Shown here in pieces: positions 39,626-47,094 of a DNA stretch of 64,000 bases. Both the position numbers and the translations under genes were made by a program. This DNA is from Callipepla californica brunnescens (lineage: Eukaryota; Chordata; Aves; Galliformes; Odontophoridae): the NCBI GenBank assembly GCA_023055505.1, contig JALIRH010000147.1, positions 372,001-436,000 on the forward strand, read 5' to 3'. The notes beneath the pieces are model-generated. The model made no database searches. It worked only from the letters and a program-made list of their open reading frames with translations, and had not been told where the DNA came from. Position 1 is the stretch's first letter. Every line of letters starts with the position of its first letter.

Positions 39626-40764
39626 CTTCTTGAAATTTCAGGACTCTCTACTGGTTTTATTACCCTCCCAAAAACGAATGTGTGGCTTACACTTGCTAAT
39701 ATTACTCATCAGGAAACACTTTGCTTAGCCACTGCAACTGCGCAAAATCCCTTCTCTACCCGCTTGGTGGGCTTTCCCATAGACGAGTGGCCAATCCCTG
39801 GTCCCTCACGAGCAATCTTTACTGGCACAAATTCGGTAGATAATTGGGATGGATGGGTTCCATATCTTCCGTCTGCCAAATTAGAGCCACAAGAAATAGA
39901 TTTCTTAGGATCTATAAAAATGGACTTCTGCCTGAGATTCCATTCTACTGGAAAAAATAAAACCAAACTATGGGATGTCAGTCCCGTAGACACAGCCATC
40001 AATAACCAAACTCTGTGGTGTAATTACACCTCACCCAGCCTTTCAAAATCAGTAAATGCTCCTTTACAGTTACCAGATGGAGTTTTCCGTAGTTGCGCTG
40101 ACCGGGCATGGCCTGCCATTCCTTCTTACATTAGAGGTGGGCCATGTAGTCTCGGGCGTTTAACCATCCTTACCCGAAATGAGACAACTGTCTTGCAATG
40201 GAGAAAGAAATATTCTCATCACCGTTTTAGGAGAATGACCCACACCTTCAGATCAGATTGTGATGATAACATGAAGTTTTGGAACAGGGAGACCATAGGA
40301 GCCGTTTCCTTTTTCACACCGCAGGTTGCTGTTGCTAAAGCTTTGGCAACACTGAACAAACTGGGTTCTTGCTTAGCAAAACAAGGAAATGCCACTAGTT
40401 TAGCTTTAACAGGTCTTTTACTTGATGCGGACAGTGTCAGACATGCTGCGCCACAAAATTGCGCTGCTACTGATTTCCTACTTCTGGCGCAAGGCCATGG
40501 CTGGGAGGATTTCGAAGGAATGTGCTGCATGAACCTGTCAGAACATTCCGTTTCAATTCAAGCAAGTATCAAGACCATACGGGATGGAGTGAAGAAACTG
40601 CAGGAACAGAGGGATTGGGACTGGTTGGACAAATTATTCTCGGGATGGGGGTCTCACCGGATGGCTCCACAGTATCTTAAAAATGATGTGCTACATTGCG
40701 ATGATCGTTGTAACGCTTTTGCTGTTACTTCCTTGCATTTTACAATGTGCGCAAAAAGATGATT
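39626..40764 (+). pseudogene. env: ERV env (SU plus TM), broken
   Basis: An open frame runs from 39626 (after a TGA at 39623-39625) to 40762. There is no convincing ATG or signal peptide, so the leader is missing or in another frame. Several N-X-S/T glycosylation sites are visible (NIT, NKT, NQT, NYT, NET, NAT, NLS). A basic RFRR patch lies near 40227. It is followed by a fusion-peptide-like segment near 40297, and then a heptad-like helix. The TM cysteine motif reads W-EDFEGM-CC: the first cysteine of a CX6CC arrangement is tryptophan here. The hydrophobic membrane anchor is not in the main frame. It appears in another frame at about 40653-40764, so a frameshift near 40650 separates it. The SU part is short compared with typical alpharetroviral SU. 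It is inactive. Confidence 0.83.
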
Positions 40765-40793
40765 GACAATGCTACAAAGAAAATATTCATAAC

Positions 40794-40808
40794 AGAAAGG
40801 GGGAGAAG
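40794..40808 (+). other. Polypurine tract of the ERV
   Basis: AGAAAGGGGGAGAAG lies directly before the TG that opens the LTR. This is the expected place for the plus-strand primer. Confidence 0.8.
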
Positions 40809-41175
40809 TGGGTGATGGCAAAAGTGGGAGTCAGACGGAACTGTTAGCTAAGCAGGAATCAGGCCATAAACCTTGGACGTAGGCTGTGTAAAGATAAGCT
40901 GATAAGCTTGAGACAACCATGTCTAAGGAGTGAAAAGAAACAGAAGACAGTAATGGATAGCAATAAGAAACTGTTTGTTTAGATGACTAGGAGTGTTTTA
41001 TATTCTTGACCTGTTAACACTGAGGAGTGTAAATTCCCTCAATTAGATCCTTGTAGCTTCCCCCAGTTAGACCCTAACACACACTGCTTCTCTGTCTATC
41101 TAAGCTTTGAGTTGTTGCTTAATAAATGGAACATTAGCTAGCATCAAGCTGAGTTCCCGACCCTTCATTGTAACA
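40809..41175 (+). mobile_element. 3' LTR of the ERV (367 bp)
   Basis: It starts TGGGTGATGG right after the polypurine tract and ends CATTGTAACA, directly before the 10-bp minisatellite. A TATA-like TTTTATATT lies at about 40996-41004 and an AATAAA polyadenylation signal at 41121-41126. The short length is like avian alpharetroviral LTRs. No second LTR exists for comparison. Confidence 0.78.
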
Positions 41176-41309
41176 GTCTGTGGGTCTCTCTGGGTCCCGC
41201 TATGGGTCCCAATATGGTTTGCTGTGGGTCACTGTGGGTCCTGCTATGGGTCGCTGTGGGTCTCTATATACCCCAGGAGATCCCTAAGGGGCTGCAGTTC
41301 CCCTCCACG

Positions 41310-41330
41310 CCACCAGGGGAGGGGGCGCTC
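41310..41330 (+). promoter_or_regulatory. CTCF-like core, interrupted copy
   Basis: Same block as the best copy, but extra bases split the G-run (CCACCAGGGGAGGGGGCGCT). This probably weakens any binding. Confidence 0.3.
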
Positions 41331-41621
41331 TCACGTGATGTCTCTGTGCCTTCCTATTGCTCTCTGAGGTTTTCTATGGGTCGCTGTGGGTCCCGGCATG
41401 GGTTGCTTTGGGTCAAGCTGTGGGTCACTGTGGGTCGCTGTGGGTCTCGCTATGGGTCACTGTGGGTTGCTGTGGTTTGCTATGAGTCTCTATGGGTTGC
41501 TGTGGGTCGCTGTGGGTCACGCTATGGGTCCCAATAGGGTTCGCTGTGGGTCGGTGTGGGTCCTGCTATGGGTCTCTACGTGCCCCAGGAGATCCCTAAG
41601 GGGCTGCAGTTCCCCTTCACG

Positions 41622-41636
41622 CCACCAGAGGGAGCT
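41622..41636 (+). promoter_or_regulatory. CTCF-like core, degraded copy
   Basis: CCACCAGAGGGAGCT keeps the left half and loses GGGCGC. The flanks match the other blocks. Confidence 0.3.
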
Positions 41637-41868
41637 CTCACATGATGTCGCTGTGTCTCTACGGCTTCCTATTGCTCTCTGTGTTTTCCTATTGGGCGCT
41701 ATGTGTCGCTATGGGTCCCAATATGCTTCGCTGTGGGTTACTGTGGGTCACTGTGGATCGCTATGGGTTGCTATGGATCGCTTTGGTTTGCTGTGGGTCC
41801 TGCTATGGGTCTCTGTGGGTCTCTAAGGTTCCCAATGGATCCCTAAGGGGCTGCAGTTCCCCTCCACG

Positions 41869-41882
41869 CCACCAGGGGGCGC
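41869..41882 (+). promoter_or_regulatory. CTCF-like core motif, best copy
   Basis: CCACCAGGGGGCGC is a full match to the commonly cited vertebrate CTCF core. It sits in a block repeated four times in the minisatellite. Binding is inferred only. Confidence 0.6.
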
Positions 41883-42655
41883 TCTCACGTAATGTCGCTG
41901 GGTCTCTAGGGCTCCTTATTGCTATCAGTGGTTTCCTATTGGGCGCTATGGGTCGCTGTGGGTCACTATGCGTCGCTATCGATCTCTGTGGGCTGCTACG
42001 TTTTGCTGCGGGTCTCTATGGGACGCTATGGGTCACTGTGGGTCTTGCTATGTGTATCCATGGGTCGCTATGGGTCGATGTGGATCGCTATAAGTCTCTA
42101 CATGTTGCTAAGGGTTGCAATGGGTCGCTGTGGGTCATGCTGTGGGTGTCTGTGGGTCCAGCTATGGGTCATTGTGGGTCGCAGAGAGTCGCTACGGGTC
42201 TCTTCGGGACGCTATGGGTCACTCTAGGTCCTGCTATGGGTCGCTGTGGGTCGCTTTGGGTCTCTATGGGTCTCAGTGGGTCTCTGTGGGTCACTGTGGG
42301 TTGCTATGGGTCGGTGTGGGTCGCTGTGTGTCGCGGTGGGTCGCTATCGGTCACTATTGGTTGTAATCGGTCTCTGTGGGTTGCTGTGAGTCGCTGTGGG
42401 CCCCCCTATAGGTTGCTGTGGGTCGGCTGGGTCGCTATGGGTTGCTGTGGATGGCTGTGTGTCGCTGTGCCTCTATGAGTCGCTATGGGTTGCAGTGCGT
42501 CGCAATGGGTCAATGTGGTCTGTTACGGGTCGCTGTGGGTTACGCTGTGGGTCCCAATATGGTTCGCTGTGGGTCAGTGTGGGTCCTGCTATGAGGCGCT
42601 GTTGGTCTCTATGTGCCCCAGGAGATTCCTAAGGAGCTGCAGTTCCCCCTCCACG

Positions 42656-42670
42656 ACACCAGGCGGCGCT
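42656..42670 (+). promoter_or_regulatory. CTCF-like core, variant copy
   Basis: ACACCAGGCGGCGCT has two changes from the best copy but keeps GGCGC. It is a plausible weak site. Confidence 0.35.
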
Positions 42671-43156
42671 CTCACGTGATGTCGCTGTGTCTCTGTGGCT
42701 CCCTCTTGCTCCCTGTGGTTTTCCATGGGTCGCTGTGGATCGCTATGGGTCCCAATGGGTCGCTGTGGTTCCTGGCATAGGTCGCTATGGGTCAAGCTGT
42801 GGGTCACTTTGGGTTGCTGTGGGTGTCTGTGGGTCCAGCTATAGGTCACTGTGGGTCTCAGTGAGTCGCTGTGGGTCTCTATAAGTCGCTGTGGGTAACT
42901 ATGAGTCTCTATGTGTTTCTATGGGTCGCTGTGGGTCTCTATGGGTCGCTGTGGGTCCCGCTGTGGGTCACTGTGGGTCGCTGTGTGAGCTATCGGTCTC
43001 TGTGGGTTGCTGTGGTTCCCCCTATAGGTTGCTGTGGGTCGGTTGGGTCGCTGTGGGTCCCGCTATGGGTCGCTGTGAGTCTCTATGGGTCGCTGTGGGT
43101 CTCTATGGGTCAGTGTGGGTCACTGTGGGTCAGTGTGGGTCGCTGTGGGTCCCGCA

Positions 43157-43350
43157 GAAGGCGGTGTGCCCAGAGCGAAGCCACGCCCAGCTATGGGGCG
43201 GATGTGGGGCAGCTACGGGGCAGCCATGGGTCACCATGGATCTCCATGGGGTCCCTACGGATCTCAATGGGGTCTCCACTGATCTCAGTGGATCTCAATG
43301 GGGTGGCTATGGGGCAGCTGTGGGGCAGCAATGGGGCACTGACCTATTCC
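43157..43350. repeat. Short GGGGCAGCTATG / ATCTCAATGGGG repeat stretch
   Basis: Irregular 11-12 bp repeats related to the array at the right end of the window. It leads into GACCTATTCCCCTCAG, a pattern like a 3' splice site, but I see no supported exon behind it. Confidence 0.7.
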
Positions 43351-44160
43351 CCTCAGAATGCCGCCACTGCATCTCCTCCACCTCCTGCGGGAGCACCTCT
43401 GTGGGGCAGAACTCTGCCCCACACCTTCACCCCAAACATCCACACCACAGCTCAGCCCCACAGCGCTGCCCCACATCCCACACATTTGCCCCACATCTCT
43501 GCCCCTCATCCCCTGGCCACACAGCTCAGCCCCACATCCCACAGCTCAGCCCCTCATCCCACACCTGGCCCCAGAGCTCAGCCCTGTGGCTCTGCCCCAC
43601 ACATCTGCCCCAAACCCCACACCTGGACCCACAGCTCAGCCCCACATCCCTCAGCTCTGCACCACAGCTCAGCCCCTCACCCCACACCTGGCCCCAGAGC
43701 TCAGCCCTGTGGCTCTGCCCCACACATCTGCCCCAAACCCCACACCTGGACCCACAGATCTGCCCCACATCCCTCAGCTCAGCCCCACGGCTCAACCCCA
43801 ATCTGCACATACCTGCCCCACATCCCACAGCTCTGCCCCACATACCTACCTGCCCCACAGATCAGCCCCACATTCCACAGCTCTGCCCCATGGATCAGCC
43901 TCACATCCCGCAGCTCAGCCCCGCATCTGAGCCCCACATCTGCTCATACCTGCACCACACCTCCGCCCCCCAACCGCCACAGCTCTGCCCCACAGATCCA
44001 CCCCACAGCTCAGCCCCGCATCCCACAGCTCTGCCCCAATCAGTGCACCTGGACCCACAACTCTGCCCCACAGCTCTGCCCCAAGCCTGGACCCCACACC
44101 CACGACCCCAGCCCCAAATCCCTGCCCCATAACCCCATAACCTGACCCCGGCCCCATAAC
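43351..44160. repeat. GCCCCACA / CAGCTCTG C-rich minisatellite
   Basis: Irregular units combining CCCCACA, TCCCACAGCTC and TGCCCCAC. It includes a 123-bp tandem duplication: ACACCTGGCCCCAGAGCTCA occurs at 43561 and 43684. Proline/histidine-rich frames here are translated repeat. Confidence 0.88.
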
Positions 44161-44480
44161 CGCCCCTCCCGCCCTGCCACTGACCACGTGCTCTGCTTCC
44201 AGCTCCGCTTCCACCATGCGGCCGCTTCCGGCCCCACGGCACAGCTCGGCCAATCACAGCACAGATCGGCAGCGGAAAGGGCGGGGTGTGGGGTAGCGAG
44301 GCGGAACAGTGCCACTGGAACGAGGCACGATGACCGGAAATAACTGAAACGTCTGGGAGCGCGGATTTCCGGCAGCGAGCGGGGCATTGTGGGTAAGGAG
44401 GCGGAAGCACGCCTGGAAGTGGGAAACCGGAAGCCAGTGGGAAGCGAGTGGGTGTGGCCAACGTTAAGCCTCGCATTCGA
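44161..44480. promoter_or_regulatory. CpG-island-like promoter segment
   Basis: Dense CpG with GC boxes (GGGCGGGG near 44280), a CCAAT box (GGCCAATCAC, about 44248), several ETS-type CGGAAG/CCGGAA sites and a GGCATTGTGGG element near 44383. The segment looks like a TATA-less housekeeping promoter. Direction is unclear: an ATG in good context exists on both strands near 44217-44220, and each leads into repeat after a short frame. It lies beyond the 3' end of the SGF29-like exon, so it would belong to another gene or be a displaced fragment. Confidence 0.55.
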
Positions 44481-44800
44481 GCCACGCCCCAACGTGCAAT
44501 GACCCGAAGTGACCCCGATGTGACGCAAAATGACCCCAAATATCCCAGATTACTTCCAACACTTCTTGGAAGCGCTGCGCCCCAAAGGGCCCCAAAATGA
44601 CCCCAAAGTGACCCCAAAACCCTATAACGACCCCATAAGGACCATATCAAATCCCCTATGGGGTCACTTCTTGGTGTCTCTGCAGGCCACGACGCAGCAC
44701 TGCACCCCAAAGTGCTCCAGAGTGACCCCAAAGTGACCGTAAATCGGCCCTAATGACCCCAAAAAACCTAAATCCTGGAACGGCCCCAAAACGGCCACAC
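44481..44800. repeat. TGACCCCAAA-type short repeat stretch
   Basis: Irregular ~10-bp repeats (ATGACCCCAAA, GTGACCCCAAA) between the CpG-rich segment and the SGF29-like exon. It contains the partial exon copy at 44664-44706. Confidence 0.65.
44664..44706 (-). pseudogene. Partial duplicate of the SGF29-like exon 3' end
   Basis: It reads CCVVACRDTKK followed by TGA (44664-44666) on the minus strand. It repeats only the last dozen or so codons and has one Lys fewer than the main fragment. This copy keeps a stop codon at the position expected for SGF29. Confidence 0.65.
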
Positions 44801-44804
44801 GGGG

Positions 44805-44921
44805 TCGCTTCTTCTTGGTGTCCCTGCAGGCCACAACGTAGCGCTGTGCGACGTTGAGTGGCGATGAATATCCGTCAGCGTACAACGTGTCCTCAAACAG
44901 CACCGAGGAATCATCCTGCGG
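44805..44921 (-). pseudogene. SGF29: SGF29-like terminal exon fragment
   Basis: On the minus strand the sequence after a splice-acceptor-like CTCTATAACAG (CT on + at 44922-44923) reads 38 codons: PQDDSSVLFEDTLYADG, then YSSPLNVAQRYVVACRD, then TKKK. This matches the very C-terminus of SGF29 (CCDC101), the last strands of the tandem Tudor domain that binds H3K4me3 in the SAGA and ATAC complexes. That family ends in VVAC...KKK. Here the next codon is CGA (44805-44807), where the partial copy at 44664 has TGA, so the normal stop appears lost by a TGA/CGA change. No upstream SGF29 exon is visible: minisatellite follows and then telomere-like sequence. I infer a gene fragment, not an active gene. 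An exon of a real gene cut by an assembly error is the alternative. Confidence 0.72.
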
Positions 44922-45501
44922 CTGTTATAGAGCAATTATGGGGTCAGGGGGAATTTATGGGGTCGGGAGGAAAGCAATGGGGTCAGGGGGAATTATGGGG
45001 TCAGGGGGAATTTAAAGGGTTGGGGGGGGAACAGGGGAACTAATAGGGTCAGAGGGGAAATTAATGGGGTCACGGGGGGAACAGGTGAATTATGGGGACG
45101 GGGGGAAAGTAATGGGGTTGGGCTGATGTGACCTCAAACAGCACCGAGGAATCGTCCTGCGGCTGTTCTAGGGCAATTATAGGGTCGGGGGGAATAGGGG
45201 AAGTAACAGGGTCAGGAGGTGAAGTAATGGGGTCACAGGGGGGAATTGATGGGGTTGGGGGGGAAATTATAGGGTCATGGGGGGGAATTATGGGGTCGGG
45301 GGAAAATTGTGGGGTCAGGGGGGAACTAATGGGATTTGGGGCTGACATTTGGGGGAAATAATCGGATTCTGGGGCTGATAATGGAGATTTTGGGGTGGAA
45401 TTGCAGGATTTTGGCGCTGAGTTTTGGGGTCAGATATCGACATTATAGGGCTGGGTTATGGGGTCCGTTCGTGCCCTTTTGGGGCCGGGTTCTGTGCTGT
45501 G
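44922..45501 (+). repeat. GGGGTCAGGGGGAATTAT minisatellite
   Basis: Units of about 18-22 bp, G-rich on the + strand. It flanks the SGF29-like exon copies where an intron would lie. It ends in GTGCTGTGGG just before the macrosatellite resumes. Confidence 0.85.
45132..45180 (-). pseudogene. Partial duplicate of the SGF29-like exon 5' end
   Basis: It repeats the acceptor region and the first codons (PQDDSSVLFE), then diverges. It shares the GCAATTAT flank with the main copy at 44932-44939, so the duplication included adjoining intron-like minisatellite. Confidence 0.65.
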
Positions 45502-47094
45502 GGTCCTAAAACTAAAGAGAACCCTACCCCTTCCACTAAACCTTCATCTACATCCCTAACCCTTACCCTAAACCTAAATCTACACCAAAACCTAACCCTA
45601 ACCCTAACATGTCTTCTAACTGTAAAACTAATGCTTCACCTAACCCGAACTGAAACCCTAGGATTAAACCTTACCTAACACCTAGCTATATTCCTAACCC
45701 TATCCTGAAACATAACGTTAACCCTAACCCTAAAAACAACTTGGAACCAAACCCTAACCCTAACCTAACCCTTATCAGAACCCTAAATCTAATCCTAACC
45801 GTTACCTTAATTTAACTCCAATTCTACCTGAAATCTAAATGGGACCTTAAAACCAACCCCAAATTTAAGCCCAACCCTAAGCCTAACACAAAGCATTAGA
45901 TTACCACAGCCATCACCTAACTTCTAACCCTGACCCTAACACTAATACTAAACCAAAACAGATTCCAAATACTAACCCAATTCCTATTCTGAAACCCAAA
46001 ACTATTCCAAAAACAAACCCAAGGCCTAACCTTTCTCTCACTCTAACAATCAAAGAAAACCTATTCCTAAACCTAATCCTAAATCTAGTCCTAATCCTAA
46101 CCCTCACCCTTAATCTAACCCTGTCAACGGTTTACCGGGCTGGATCGGCCCGGTTCCGTGACGATTGCTGCGGGGACCCACGGACCCACGCCCCAGGAAA
46201 GGGCAAGGAAAAAGGGAAAAGGGAAAAGGGAGATGGGCCTAGAAACAAAACAGCGGCAACGATCTGAGGAGGAAAGCTAATTTACTAAATAAGATATTAG
46301 AAAACAAAATAACACAATATAATACAATGTAATTGGAATTGAGGCTAATGAATCAAACAAAATGAGCAAGAGAGAGTGTCCGATAAACCGAAGGCCTTAC
46401 GCTAACGCTGAAGGCGATACGGCAGCGAGCACCCACTGCTGAGTCGATCCCGAAGGAAAGAGAGTGTCCCGTGACCGCTGAGGGTTTTTATCTGTTCCCT
46501 CTGAGCGGAAAACACGTAAAAATACAAAGCATCGCAAAGTCCTCTGGGGAATGTAGTGCTTCTTCTCTTCTCAGACAGGTATACCTGGAATTATCAATGA
46601 TCTATGGAGCTGGAGTATTAGCTCTTCAACTCCTAATGCAATACATGATGTTATGATGTGGAATACCAGTACCAAAAAATCATAAAACCATGACAAACCC
46701 CAACCCCCACCCAGAAGCTAACACTTAGCATTGTACAATACCTAAACGTACCCCTAATCCTTATCACTAAACCTAAAAGGAACCTGAAACATAGTGCTAA
46801 ATCTGACCCGAACCCTAACCCTAAACTTCATCCTATTCCCAAACCTCGCCCTATTCAGAACCCTATTCCTAACCCGAACACTAACCCTTACTCTATTACT
46901 AACTTGAAGACTAACCCTAACAATGAACCGATTCCTAAACCTTTTCCTTCCTCCAAATTGATTCCTAACACTAACCCTAACCCTAATCAAACCCGAACCC
47001 AATTCTTAACCCTAAATCTAACCGTATCCCAATCCCTAACTCTTACCATAACCCTAACCCTAAGTCTTACTCTATCACTAACCCTAACCCTACA
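45502..47094. repeat. Diverged macrosatellite unit 8 (partial)
   Basis: It resumes the unit consensus at GGTCCTAAAACTAAAGAG (position about 8095 of unit 1). It differs from units 1-6 in three ways. It lacks about 267 bp between two ATTAGATTACCAC repeats (near 45897). It has 83 extra bp at 46822-46904. It has roughly 105 extra bp before ACATTAACCC (about 46985-47088). The extra parts in unit 8 are flanked by short direct repeats, so the other units may have lost them. Scattered substitutions (for example CCTAGGATTAAACC) show it is older or less homogenised. It is split by a solo LTR at 46122-46695. Confidence 0.88.
46122..46695 (-). mobile_element. Solo LTR, 574 bp, with 5-bp target duplication
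   Basis: It begins TGTCAACGG and ends CCATGACA on the + strand, so both ends are TGTCA inverted repeats. AACCC is duplicated at 46117-46121 and 46696-46700. Units 1-6 give empty sites (in unit 1, AACCC at 8980-8984). On the minus strand it reads TGTCATGGTTTTATG and has a TATA-like GATAAAAACC (about 46490), so I favour minus orientation. TSD length and ends fit an avian ERVL-type LTR. No internal sequence remains. Confidence 0.88.

Larger units (their letters stand above)
36806..41175 (+). mobile_element. 5'-truncated alpha/beta-like ERV (pro-pol-env-3' LTR)
   Basis: The order of recognisable parts is: protease tail, reverse transcriptase, RNase H, integrase zinc-binding and core domains, integrase C-terminal domain, env SU and TM, polypurine tract, LTR. 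The pol motifs (LPQGM, MDD) and a CX6CC-type TM region suggest an avian class II, alpharetrovirus-like provirus. There is no gag, 5' LTR or target duplication, because the left end is a recombination breakpoint in telomere-like sequence. All reading frames are interrupted. It cannot encode a working virus. Confidence 0.85.
41176..43156 (+). repeat. 10-bp minisatellite (GTCGCTGTGG / GTCGCTATGG)
   Basis: Tandem decamers with frequent CT, AC and GT variants. At four places a conserved block of about 120 bp breaks the decamers: 41271-41385, 41583-41700, 41828-41945 and 42613-42735. Each block has CCTAAGGGGCTGCAGTTCCC or a close variant, then a CCACCAGG-type core and a CTCTCACGTGATGTCGCTG-like tail. 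The long reading frames rich in Gly, Ser, Leu, Trp and Val are translated decamers. Confidence 0.92.

Noticed and set aside
39680..39682. Start codon for env at this position
   Set aside because: The codon is GTG inside a frame already open from 39626, so it is not evidence of a translation start.
41642..42478. Frame of 278 codons in the decamer array
   Set aside because: Translated 10-bp repeat with Ser-Leu-Trp-Val-Ala-Val cycling and no start context.
42871..44145. Frame of about 424 codons, Gly/Leu/Trp-rich then Pro/His/Ser-rich
   Set aside because: It crosses two unrelated minisatellites, and an overlapping frame of similar length exists. It is open because the repeat units lack stops.
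44217..44297. ATG in good context with a splice-acceptor-like CTTCCAG upstream, + strand
   Set aside because: The frame ends after 26 codons with no supporting exon. An equally plausible ATG exists on the minus strand.
46471..46656. 61-codon frame
   Set aside because: It lies wholly within the solo LTR and on the strand opposite to its likely orientation.
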